Shown piece by piece: positions 11,591 through 22,911 of a DNA stretch of 64,000 nt; the stretch's first letter is position 1, and each line of letters opens with the position of its first letter. Both the position numbers and the translations under genes were made by a program. Source of the DNA: Gnetum montanum (taxonomy: Eukaryota > Streptophyta > Gnetopsida > Gnetales > Gnetaceae); NCBI GenBank assembly GCA_015680685.1, contig MNCI01013909.1:191142-255141 (forward strand), in the 5' to 3' direction. A model generated the notes under the pieces. It did no database searches and was not told the origin of the DNA. It saw only the letters and a program-made list of their open reading frames with translations.

Positions 11591-12975
11591 TCAAGCAAAA
11601 TTTATTATTACTTCTGGAAAATAATTTGGAGAATTTTGCTTAGTCTTTGATGATGTTAAAGCTTTTAGACCAGATGTGATGACACATAAAATTCCTTTGA
11701 TAAACGATTGTAAGATAATTAAACAAAAATAAAGGAAATTTAATCCATCATTTGAGTCAACTATGGAAATTGAGATCAAGAAGTTATTACAAGCCCGAAT
11801 TATATATCCAATTTGATATTTGACATGGCTTGCTAATCTTGTTCTAGTAACGAAAAAGAATGGTGATATTAGGCTTTGTGTAGATTTAGAAATTTGAATG
11901 GAGCCTCTCAAAAAGATAAATATCCACTTCCTAGAATTGATAAAATGTTGATAAAAGTTTTAGGTTACCAAGCATATTCTTTCCTAGATGGTTTTTTAGG
12001 CTATAATCAGATCATGGTAGATAAGGGTGATAGATATAAAACAACATTTATTGCTAAGTGGGGAACTTTTACCTATCAAAGAATGTCATTTAGATTGTCA
12101 AACACTAGAGCTACTTTTCAGAGAGCAATGGATTTAGCCTTTAAAGGTTTAATAGGTGAGTTCATTATGGTTTATTTAGATGATATTACCATCTTTTCAA
12201 AAGGGAAGGAAAATCATATCGGTCATCTCCAATAAGTTTTTGACAAATGGCATGAGTATGATATTTCATTAAATCCTAAGAAATGTATCTTTGGAGTTAA
12301 GTCTAGAACTTTACTAGGCCATGTAATTTGTTAGGAAGGAATTGCTATAGCTACTTCCCAAATTCAAGCAGCATAGAATATCAAGCATCCTACAAGTAAA
12401 AAGTCTCTTAGATCTTTTTTTGAAAAGATAAATTTTATTAAGAAATTTATCCATGGATTCATTGAAATTACTAAACCTTTGATGCATATGCTATAGAAAG
12501 ATTTCCTAGTAGAGAAAACACCAAAATCAGAGAAAGCCTTAGCAGAAACCAAAAGGGCTATTCAAGAAGCTTCTTATTTGGTAAAACCAAAATTGAAGAA
12601 AGACTTTTGGTTATATGCTTTCACTCCAAATGATTCAGTTGTAATTATTTTAACTCAAAAAGATGAAGGTGAAGATGAATCGATTAGATTTTTCAAGTAT
12701 CAATTGAAAGGTTCAAAATGAAATTATTCACACTTAGAAAAATAGAAATTCGTAGTTATTAAATCACTTCAATACTTCAAATATTTCTTGGAAAGCTCAT
12801 TAGTTCATATTATGCTAATATAGCCTACGGTCAAACAATTCTTAGCCCAAAATGAAATTGGATTGAAAAGAGGAAAGTGGCTCATAAAGCTTCAAGGTTT
12901 CAGATTTTTATTAGAGATATGAAAAACCATTAAAGGAATGGGATTAGCCAAGTTAATGGCTAGAGAAAATCATGT
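11591..12975 (+). pseudogene. pol: RT and RNase H/connection region of element C, broken
   Basis: Motifs in order are DVKAFRPDVMTHKIPL, FNPSFESTMEIEIKKLLQA, LVLVTKKNGDIRLCVD, KDKYPLPRID, YSFLDGFLGYNQIMV, KWGTFTYQRMSF, ATFQRAMDLAF and the catalytic box YLDDITIFSKG (about 12170-12200). A thumb/connection part follows (NPKKCIFGVKSRTLLGH, KSLRSFFGKINFIKKFI) with a weakly kept RNase H portion (DFWLYAFTPNDSVVIILTQ). 11876-12235 is the longest open piece (119 codons). Wording and YLDD rather than FMDD separate it from the host element B and match Tat-type elements. Confidence 0.85.
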
Positions 12976-14230
12976 GTGCTAAAGACTCAAGAAGGGAAGT
13001 GGTTTGATGAAATTCTCGAATTCCTTGACACAAGAAAGGTTCAAGATAATTTAACTACAAGTGAAAAGAGAGCTTTCTTCAACAAGGTAAAGAAATTTGT
13101 GATTAAATATGGGATCTTATATAGAAGGGATTTCAAAGGATTTTTGTTAGAATGTATTCATAATGATCAAATCAATCACACTTTAGAAAAATTCCATGAT
13201 TATTGTAATTTATTTTATGAGTCTCCTAAGCCCTTTATGCAACATATACTCCACTATGATTTTTATTGGCCTAGCATGTACCAAGATATTACTTCAAGAA
13301 TTCAAATATGTTGCAAATGTCAAATTCATGGATCGAAAATCAAAAAGGCTAGAGCTCCCTTAAAATCGATAATTGTGGATAGACCATTTCAGCAATGGGA
13401 CTTAGATTTTATTAGCACAGTTACTTCTTTGAGAGCCTAACACAAGTTTATTCTCATAGATACTAACTATTTAAGTAAATGATCTAAAGCAAAGGCTCTA
13501 AGGAAAAGTTTAGCATTAGATGTGATTAAGTTCTTGGAAGATCAGATTTTAAGTCGTTTTGGTCTACCTAAAGTGTTGGTATCCGATAATGGACCTGCTT
13601 TTCAATATGAAGAATTTATAACAGGGGTATCAGAGAAATCTATTTTTCTATTTTCTTCTTCAAATTATTAACCTCAAGGGAATGGCTTAATTGAATCTAC
13701 AAATAAAAAGCTTATTTCCAACATTAAAAAGTTGATGGATGGGAATCTAGAAAATTAGATCGATCACTTACAATCTACATTATGGATTGATCATATTAGA
13801 TTTGAGAAGGCTATTAAGACGTTAACTTCTAACTTGATCTATGCTTTGCCTATTAGAATCACCAACAAGATTATAAGTTTGGCCTTAGATTTTGTGCAAA
13901 ACTATAGTGAGAAAATTGATAAAGTTAGAAGCTTCATGACCTTGCGCATCAAAACTGAAGTCAAAATGGATAGAGTTAAGGATAATTTATTAAAGAATGC
14001 TTCTCAAGTCAAAAGGTGGTTTAATAGAAAGGCTCTGAAAAGAACTTTTAAAGTTAGTGATCTGGTATTATTATGGAATATGAAGAAGCCAAATAAGTTT
14101 TCAGGAATATGGACTAGTCCATATTAGATCAAGAAACAATTATTGAAGGACACTTACAAGTTATTGACATTTAGTCGGATAGAGTTGCAGGTTCCGTATA
14201 ATGTTTTGCATCTAAAACATTATTTTGGAC
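12976..14230 (+). pseudogene. pol: Integrase of element C, broken
   Basis: The open stretch 12976-13440 (154 codons) holds a linker, then the zinc-binding region (HDYC...PFMQHILHYDFYWPSM, CCKCQIHG) and the start of the core (WDLDFIS). The core continues in other frames with VSDNGPAF (13586-13610) and NGLIESTNKKL carrying the catalytic Glu. A further open piece (13834-14127) covers the C-terminal part, with VKRWFNRK and FKVSDLVLLWN. It would insert cDNA into the genome in the nucleus. Stops at 13438 and later inactivate it. Confidence 0.85.
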
Positions 14231-14239
14231 AACTGCCCA

Positions 14240-14500
14240 TAACTTATATATACACACACACACACACATGTATATAATATAGTAATATATATATGTATGT
14301 AACTATAATAATATTAAGTATACATAGTAATAAGTAATAAACTTTTATATACAAGATTTAATGTATATATACATAGTTATAATAGATATAATAAATAATA
14401 TATATACATATTTCTATAATATCTAACCATAGTATATGTATGTATATCCTATACATATGTTTAGGCAAGTATATATGATATAATAAAAAGATGTATACAT
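14240..14500. repeat. TA/CA-rich low-complexity tract
   Basis: A (TA)n(CA)n microsatellite at about 14246-14270 continues into a TATA/CATA-rich stretch to about 14500. It lies directly behind the integrase reading of element C and has no coding content. Confidence 0.8.
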
Positions 14501-14579
14501 TAGAGTATTAGTTTAAAAAAATTTATAATTTAAAGTGTTAGTTTAAATATTAAATTTATATTATCTCAAAGTAATCATT

Positions 14580-15561
14580 ACTTGTGATGCGTATAAGTGG
14601 GACTGATGGTTTGGATATCGACATAGTGGTGAATTAATTTCAACAACCAAATAGTGGAATTTGAATTAGCCAATGGTATGATGATGGAAATTAAATAAGT
14701 TTTGGCTAAGTGACAAAGTTGGTTAGTTGAATTAGTCAGAATTTCAAACTTACCTTATACTATATAAGGAGATGTGAATTGCTTGGAAATACATCATTTC
14801 TCAATTCAATACTTGAGTGAGAAAGGCAAATGAAGCATTTATGTCTGAGGTAGAAAGATGATTCTTAGAGAGATGGTAGCAAGAAGGCCTTTTATCCCAT
14901 ACATTACAAGATGCTACCTAGAGCATGTCTTAAGAGCCTATTGTAAGGCAACTACTTGTGGAACATCCACTGAAAGTCCTTTCTTACTTTGGCTTTCAGA
15001 TGAGTTTACATTTCTCACTGGTGGACTCTCTATACATTCCAATGTTTGGGGTAGCTTTTATGAATGCACCACTAAAGGTGAATACCAAGGAGAGTCCAAT
15101 AAAGATGATTCTTGGGGAGAGGCATTCATGTCTCAAGACATAGAAGTAACTAGTTGGGAAGAACCTGAAAAATCAGTAGCCAAAGAGTTGGATCAAAAAA
15201 AGACATAGACAATTATTAAAGACAAGGATGAAGACCAAGTTGAGGCTTCAATTGGGCAAGAAGAGGAAAGAAGAACATTCATTACTAGTAAAATTACATA
15301 TGAAAGGATTCACAATATGAGAATTCCTAAAAGAGTTACTTTAACTATTCTCTTCCCACCTACAGAATAGTTTGTATAAGAATTTACTGTACAATTTCCT
15401 AAGTTTTATTAGAAGTGGGTTTTTATTTCATCAAACCTTAAGTTTGGTGGAAGTTTTCCTTAAAAAAGATTTGTATTTTTGTAGACATGTTCAATAGAGT
15501 CTTGTTTTGGTGGTGATTTTGTTGGTAAATGATCATAAACATTATTAGTTTCAAAAGAATT
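14580..15561 (+). other. Unrecognised region of element C between integrase and 3' LTR
   Basis: This contains a TATA-like ACTATATAAGG (14758-14768) and, 90 bp later, an open frame (14858-15208, 116 codons from MILREMVARR). The frame continues with few stops to about 15360 (EDQVEASIGQEEERRT, TYERIHNMRIPKRVTL). I do not recognise the product. It is acidic toward its end and has no membrane segment I can see. Standard Tat elements end soon after integrase, so this may be an extra 3' gene or displaced gag-like sequence. Confidence 0.4.
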
Positions 15562-15579
15562 TAAGGAGGGGGAAAGAAA
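15562..15579 (+). other. Polypurine tract of element C
   Basis: The purine run AAGGAGGGGGAAAGAAA directly precedes the TGTTGG of the right LTR. This is the expected primer site for plus-strand DNA synthesis, and its preservation fixes the LTR start at 15580. Confidence 0.85.
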
Positions 15580-18500
15580 TGTTGGCACATTTCCTGCCAT
15601 TTTATGGAGCAGTGATGGTTGGTACTAAGGAAAATTTGGTACATGGTTTATTTCACAAATTTAAAAAATAAAAAAGAAAGCTAACTAAATAGCATGACTA
15701 CAACTAGCTTTACTTAAGACTTTGCTAAAGGTATGAACCTGAAAGGGTCACATACAGGAAATTATACAAAAGAGTTAAAAAATTATTGGATGGCAGTAGG
15801 ATAAGATGCACTAACTTCTTTTTTTTTTAAAAAAAATGAATCATGGTATATTGGTATTTATGCTAAATTAGCATATGGGAGTCTAGTGCTTGCAAATTTA
15901 TAATTTAGGGGAAAATAGCTTTGATTCTGCCTAAGGTTCCTATTGAGAAAATGAAGAATTCCATTAGACAAAGTTTCTTCAAAATGACAATCAACAAATA
16001 ATAATGTTATCATTAAAACTAGAATTTTTCAAATTGCTATGTGTTGTTACAGAGAACAAAATACCTTGAAGGATGAGTCATAGTAATAGAATTAGAATCT
16101 AAAAGAAGCTTTTGCCAAATGCTTTCCCATGGAATCTACCATGGTCATCAAAGAGCTTTTTAAGAGGATTGTTAAGGTCCTCTACCATCACATGTGGGCT
16201 TTGAAGTAGTTCCTTTGGTAAATGTATTTTCCAATAACAATAATAGTTGCAATGTAACATTGTTGGTACCCGAAAGGCCAAATTCTTAGTGAGACCAGAG
16301 TTAACGTTGATCTCATCCTTGATGCAATGCCCTACAGTCAGTTCAGAATCTCACTAACCATAGCTCCAGGCCTATTGGTGGCTATGAGAAAAAGTAAAGA
16401 AATGGTCCTTCCCAAATCCATATCGTCAGCCAAAGTTCTACCCTTGAGACAGGGCCTCTGCTCCATCTCAAAACTGATGAGAACATTCCTGAACCTAGAA
16501 TTTCCATAGCCATAGCTTGATCCCAAAATTCATGCTAACTACAGTCATGATAGGCATAGCTTCATCTTGAATTAGGAGTAAAAGTAGAAGCTACAGTCTT
16601 GTGAGAGTCTGGATGTGTCTGCAAGGCTTCAATGAAGAAACAATGCTTACACCGATTTACACATGTAGTCTCATCAGTGTCCATCACCATACACAAGTGC
16701 TTCCATGAACTGTGCCTTGTGATGTTCTTTCTCAATGGAAAATGGAGCTTTGTGTTGATCCATGCTATTGTTGTTGAGGTGCAAGTGGCATAAAGTATCG
16801 TTAGGTTTCTTTCCCATTGAGTTGTGATTGAAGGAATTCTACCTTTGGTTGGACCCTCTAGCAGATTGTTATGCCTCACTGGCTTCGACCCAGTAGTGTC
16901 CTCTACATCATTGTGTGTAGTTCCCTAATGCAAAAGTGATGGCAATGTTAACAACAGGCAAGCAGAACAAGTGCATCGATTAGTTGTTATGAGACTTGTG
17001 GTGGTGCAACAATAGATGAGCAACTAGCAACGACAACAATAGCCCAAATCATAGGTGTAGGAGGTGATGTGTGTTGCCAAGGGTTTCAACAATTTTCATG
17101 GTGGAATCTCACTCGACAAATGTTATGGTAGATGTAGACAACACATGTTGTAGGAATAATGATTAAACCTTATTTGATGGATGAGATGCCAAGTGTGGAA
17201 ATGTGTCAATTCTTACATGAATTAACTGAGAAAGGTTTCATGCATAAGAAGAAAAGATTTAAATAATTTTTTTAGTTGTCTCTCACAAAACACTTGCATT
17301 TTTTCTTATATATATTCCATATACATACATACATACGTACATATATATATATATAAAGTTATCATTTTAAAAAGTTAAAGGGAGATTATTGGATGAGACA
17401 CATACCAATTTTGGTTAATTTTCTCATAACTTCCTATTGAATGTATAACTTCTAGGGTAGTCATGAATAAATTTCCTAGATATTTGTAGCCACCTTAATC
17501 TTTTATGATGATTGTAACTACCCAAAGCCACTATAAAAAGGGCTTGAAGGAAAAACAAAGAGGGGAAAAATTGGTAGAAGCAACTTTGAAGAATATTGAA
17601 GATTTCTTGTAAAGCATGGCTTGCTAAAGACATTAATTTAGCTACCTTGTTTTAATCCTATGAGTTCATTTCTTCCCATTTTGTTTTAGTTACTTAGCTA
17701 ATAGTTTAAATAATATCATGCTTGGCATTTAATTTTGGAATTTTTTCTAGGTTGCTTTTATAGCTTTATTTTTATGCAATACTAGACTTCTATTAAGGTT
17801 TGCCATAAAGGAGGTTATGTTTTGAAAAGCCTCTAGATCAATTTAATAGTAATGCCTTAACAAAATTACCTATTTTGAGCATAGAGAATCTAGGAGAATC
17901 TTTGATATTTTGGAATGACTAAAATAGATTCATTGTTTTAAAGTGTATTACCTTAGTATTTCAATCCTAAAATTATCAAATTTTTCTCAAGGCTCTGTTG
18001 AATGCAATCCTTGACAACTATTAACTAGCCAAAATAGAAGCTTGTACTTTGTCATTTACACAACATTTTTGGTAGTGTAATAAGATTGTCTTTTATGAAA
18101 TTACTTGTTGAGCTCAAAGGGTTTGGACAATTCATAGTTATATTGAATTGGAATAGCTTTATTGTGAAGTGTTTCCTCATGTCAATTTATAGTACTTAAA
18201 TTTTTGAGATCCCACGTGAATCTACTTTCTTTTCTTTTCTCTTTCTAAAATTCATTGAATCTTGCTCTATTTTTAGTTTTCTTGTGGAACTTTCTCTCTA
18301 GAAAAAATTAGGAGTAGATTAGTAGAATTGTGCTCAAATGTTTTTCTGAAATTCTATTTGTTACAAGTAATGTACTATAGGGACTATATAGACTAAGTGA
18401 TTAGACAAAATGGGAACCTTAAACAACTTATATTATTTGAAAAATTTAGTTGAATTTTTTTTATGATAGCCAATTACAGTTTCATACACAACCCAACCAT

Positions 18501-18707
18501 TTTAACATTCACAACAGCAAACACATTCTCCTGATTAGTTCGTTTTATAACCACTAAGTCTATTTGGAGGTATCTAGGCCTTAGTGTTGCAAAAGACCAG
18601 TAAGCACCTAAACCCTGTTAGAAGAACACCTTCATTCCCTATGATCCCAAGAGTCACGAGATTGAAGGCCCCCAAACATTGGCGGTCCTAAACAGTCACC
18701 AACAGAC
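15580..18707 (+). repeat. 3' LTR of element C
   Basis: This is a long LTR of about 3.1 kb, starting TGTTGG and ending near CCAACA (18699-18704) or a few bases later. The first 2.5 kb align with 8695-11167. The last ~600 bp (18114-18707) have no partner on the left. It contains a CATA/TA microsatellite at 17315-17356. No conserved coding frame is seen. The 4-bp ambiguity at the end comes from a mutated target duplication. Confidence 0.8.
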
Positions 18708-18712
18708 AAAAT

Positions 18713-19395
18713 CTCCTAGAAAGGTATAGAGGTAAATCCTGAAAGAATTAGAGTCATATAGAATATTATTCTAAGGCTATAGACAATAAAAGATGTGAGA
18801 TCATTCTTGGATCACATAGGATATTATAGAAGGTTTATAGAAAATTTTTGGAAGATAACAAAACTGCTCATGGAACTCACTATGAAGGATGCATCCTTTG
18901 AATGGCCAGAGTCATGCAAAAAGACATTTGAAGATCTTAAGCAAAAAATAGTTGAAACACTAATCCTTCAAGCTTAGGATTAGTCTAGGCCTTTTCACAT
19001 CATGATAGATGCTTCAAATTATGCACTTGGTGCATTACTCACACAACTAGATGATGAGAAGAGACCTTATTACATACACTATGCCAGTAGAAGCATCACC
19101 AGGCCACAACTAAACTACACCACAATGGAAAAGTAACTAATGGCCATGGTGTATGCACTTGAGAAGTTCAGACATTACATGCTCAAGTATCAAATTTATG
19201 TCCATACCAATCATAGTGTCATCCAATTTCTCATTAACAAACCAGCAGTTGATCCTAGAGTGATAAGATGGCTTGTTATCTTATAAGAATTTGACATCGC
19301 AATGGTCGATGAAAAGGGAATAGAAAATGTGGTAGCTGATCATCTATCAAAGCTAAAATGGGATTTCAAAGATCAAGTAAAACCTTTATTGGACT
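18713..19395 (+). pseudogene. pol: RT thumb and RNase H of element B, second part
   Basis: This resumes the reading broken at 8694. It shows TIKDVRSFLDHIGYYRRFI (thumb), then the RNase H motifs FHIMIDASNYALGALLTQ (catalytic Asp), PYYIHYASRSI, the place of TEKEL (now TMEK followed by a stop) and HLSKLKWD. The phase matches element A at 56190-56790. RNase H would remove the RNA template in reverse transcription. Stops at several Gln/Trp positions show it is dead. Confidence 0.85.
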
Positions 19396-20800
19396 AGTTC
19401 CCCAAGGATAATCTATTTACCAAAATAGTACAGGCTATAAGTTTAACAAGGAAGCCATGGACCACAAAATATCTAACTTATCTATTAACACAAGAGCTTC
19501 CTGTTGAATGGAGTAAAAACAAAGAGAAAAATTCCTTCACAAAGAAAAAAGATATATGGAGATCAATAACAATCTATACAAGATTTATGTAGATGTGCTG
19601 GTCAAATGATGTGTGCCAAAATGTGACCAACATAGAGTTTTATAAGACATTCATGAAGGCCCATGTGGTGGCCACTATGCAAGGTGCAGAATGACACTTA
19701 AGCTAATGATGGTAGGCTACTTTTGGCTTACCTTATTTAGAGATGTCCACACTTGTGCATGATCTTGTAAGCGATGCCAAAGAAATGGAGGAATTACAGC
19801 TAGATATGGAGTACCATAATAATGGATACAGCCACTTGAACATTTTGACATATGGGGAATTGATTTTATGGGGTCCCTACAGCTAATGTCAAATGGAAAA
19901 GCATACATCATTGTGACTATGGATTACTATATGAAGTGGGTTGAGGTAGTAGCAGTAAAAGGCTATACAACAAAGACAACTTCCAAATTTTTCCAATAGT
20001 GTGTGGTGAATAGATTTGGAGTATCGTGAATGCTTATATCAGACAATGGGACTCACTTCACTGGTGCTACATTTAAAAAGTTCATGCAACAACTTGGGGT
20101 GAACCATAAGCTAACAACATTGTATCATCCCCAAGCAAATGAACAAATCGAAATAACTAACTGAGAAATTACTAGGATAGTTACTAGGACAATTAGTAGG
20201 TTTAGAAAGGACTGGAGAACTAAACTGAATGATGCTCTATGGGCCTATAGAACATCTTGGAAATTACCTATAGGGTACTCATCATATGAGTTAGTTTACG
20301 ACAAGTTACCAACACTCCTAATCTAGGAAGAGCTACATACTCTAGCTACTATTAGTGAACTTGACCTTGATTTGAGCTTAGCACAAGAAGAATGTCTCAT
20401 GAATTAGAATCTTTTAGATAAAAACAAGCTCGTAGCACTCATGAGTAATGAAGTCCATAAACATTACTCCAAGCTTAGGCATGACACATGGATAAGGCAA
20501 GTAACTATACAACAAAGTGATAAGGTCCTTTACTCTAATCCTAATCATTTACCCCAAAAGGTAAATTTTAGACACTTTGGGAGGGACCATACATTGTTCA
20601 AGCCACTTATCTATATGGTGCCTTACATATCTACCACCCCATCCTATCCACATAATCTCATTCTTTTCAATATCCAACAAGTCAAACTCTACTATGAACA
20701 TTCCAAGGAATCTACCCAATATCCCCGACAATCTTCTACCTACTCTATCTTCCATTTGACCAATTTTAATAACAGTCATGGGGGTGTCAATCTGGAATTG
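19396..20800 (+). pseudogene. pol: Integrase of element B, broken
   Basis: The zinc-binding half is badly frame-shifted (about 19640-19790). The core keeps WGIDFMG-like wording near 19855, SDNGTHFTGATFKKFM (20040-20085), and a shifted HPQANEQIEITN carrying the third acidic residue. A C-terminal portion follows with [21 protein letters not shown] and [10 protein letters not shown]. The last open piece (20441-20803) ends just before the G-rich tract at 20776. Confidence 0.8.
20772..20787 (+). other. Second polypurine-tract-like sequence behind integrase (B)
   Basis: ACAGTCATGGGGGTGTC is almost the same as the true 3' polypurine site of this element (TAGTCATGGGGGTATG at 25882-25898). Elements A (58189-58202) and D (40051-40066) have an equivalent at the same place. 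Confidence 0.6.
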
Positions 20801-20803
20801 TAG

Positions 20804-22911
20804 GCACTTTACTAAATTTTTCATTTTCTTTTCATTTTTTACCTTCTTTGATATTTTATCATTCTTTTATACTTTTACATTTCTTTAATTTTTGATATTA
20901 TTTAACATTTTTCAATTCTTTAATGATTTTTCATTCTTTACATCTTTTTTGAATTCTTACTATCTTTTTCATACTTTATTTTCATGTCCTTTGTAAATAA
21001 TCTTGATTGTTAATAAAACACATTAAGAATAAGGTAAGATGTAGTCCAATAGGATGAAGATTTCCCTATGTTATCAAGTCATAAGGGATTGGTTATTTAA
21101 ATAGTGATACCACAACATTCATCCATTCATTCCATTAATAAGAGGTTCTTACCATGGCCATAATGATATTCTTTCCATCATAAAACTAAGAATAAACTCA
21201 TGATCATTATGCTTGGATAGAAAAGTGAAGAACCAAGTGGAAATGTTAAGGGTGTGACATCAAGGGGATTTGTGCACTCTCTTGGATTACTTCTATTAGT
21301 TTATCTTGTTGCTTAGACTGTATTATATCCTTGTAGATCTAAAGAAAATGTAAGTAAGAGTACAATGAGTGTTTCCTTACCATGTCACTAGAAAGACATG
21401 TTACCCATTCTCGAAGGTAGTCCTTTGGTAAGGCTAACATCGATAAAAATAAAGCACATGCATAGAATAAATTTCAAGGGGTCCCATTGGAAAGACATGT
21501 TACCCATGCCTGAAGGTAGGTAGCTTTTCATGAATCTAAAAAATAAAAAGTGTAATGAATAAACTCCTCCCTTGGACAATACGCCAAGTGATGATACTCC
21601 TTGCAACAGTGGTAGTCTTACAATTGTGATTCCAAGAGATAAAATAATGCGATGTCAATGAAATGTGGTCTAGACTTGGTTTGAATCTTGGATAGAAAGG
21701 CTAATGATTATTTTAACCACTAATAAAACATAAGAATTCATTATGCCTATGGTAAGACACCTCACATCCCGATTTCTACAATCCCTTCTAAGATCTTCTC
21801 ATCTCACTATATGAATAATTATAACTTGTTGTTTTGTGCAGCCTAGTGACATTTTTCCAAAATAGTGGTACTAACATGTGTGTTTTGTGAAATAGGTTTG
21901 CATTACATTCAAATTCTTAGGTGCCTAATGACACTTTTAGGTGTGGTTATACAAGGGCATTAAGGGCTAGAGCTTGCTTTGGGGAGGATCCACTTGTATA
22001 ACTGTTGTATCTTATACTTGGCAAGTGATTCCACATCATCTTGAGCCTTTCAACAATAATAAATGTCCATAAAAACTTCCCTTATCATTCAACATATCCA
22101 TTCATACAACACAAACTCATTACCCATCTTATCAATCTTATCAACACTTAATGAACTTTCATAGCCCAAGATTCATTATTTATGAACTTTCTATGCCAAA
22201 ATTTCAAAAAATATGCATCATTCATAGGTCAAGACCCTTTGAACATGTTTTATATTTTCCAAATGTTGAAAATGACTCATTTTTGTTTATGAAATCTCAA
22301 TAGAAAATTTAAAAATTTCACCTCCTCTATTGAATCTCCAATATCATAGCCCACAAAAACTATATATACATAGGGGACTTGGTGAATTTTTCATTTTTCT
22401 AGCTTTTGAAGAGGGGAGAGTTTTTGCTATTTTTCTTTTGAATTATGAGCTCTAACCTCCCAACTTCAAACCCTCATAACTCCACACTCATAGCTCCAAT
22501 TTTTTTGATTCTTGAATGTTGTTGATCATGGAGCTCTCAACTTAGTCATGGAGGTGTGCTTAGCATGATATTACAAAAATCAAAGTCAGAATTTTCTAAC
22601 GCCTGGAAGGTATTACAAGGGCAAGTATGAAGGAAAACATGAAATTTTTAATAAAAATCAATCTAGAAATACTTGAGTAATCCTCTTAATAAACCATACC
22701 AACTATTATGAGCCATAAACAAGAGCAAAATGGATAACTGTGAAGGATTATAAGGAAAATTAACACCTATGGGGTTTCTTTTTAAAAATTCTTCTAACTC
22801 TACAATCATAACAAGATAAGAACTTGATCTAATTAAATGTATGAGAAAGGAAAGGAGTTATCAAACTTGGAGGAAACATTTTAATAATTCCTAAATCCTT
22901 GATGATTGCAT
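20804..22911 (+). other. Spacer of element B between integrase and the 3' ORF
   Basis: It starts with a T-rich stretch of short TTTTCATT-type repeats (20815-20965). A block shared with A and E follows around 21930-22005, containing GCTTTGGGGAGGATCCAC. Further on, the motif ATATCATAGC (22341-22350) precedes a TATA box, CTATATATACAT (22360-22371). The motif recalls ATATCGTAGC in this element's own LTR (25925-25934). There is no open frame of substance. It may be the promoter and leader of the 3' ORF. Confidence 0.55.
22361..22370 (+). promoter_or_regulatory. Putative internal TATA box for the 3' ORF of B
   Basis: TATATATACA lies 551 bp before the 3' ORF start and 10 bp behind a copy of the LTR U3 motif. 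The parallel arrangement in element A supports a promoter role. No transcript evidence is available. Confidence 0.4.

Larger units (their letters stand above)
8695..18707 (+). mobile_element. Tat-like Ty3/gypsy element C nested in the RT of B
   Basis: The element starts TGTTGGCACATTTCC, with a matching second start at 15580 after a polypurine tract. Flanks are AACAT (8690-8694) and AAAAT (18708-18712), a target duplication with one mismatch. B's RT resumes behind it in register with the uninterrupted copy in A. Pol reads as Tat-like (KKNGDIRLCVD, YLDDITIFSKG). The left LTR has lost its last ~600 bp, and the primer site and gag are gone. The exact right border is uncertain by a few bases (18704-18708). 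Confidence 0.85.
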
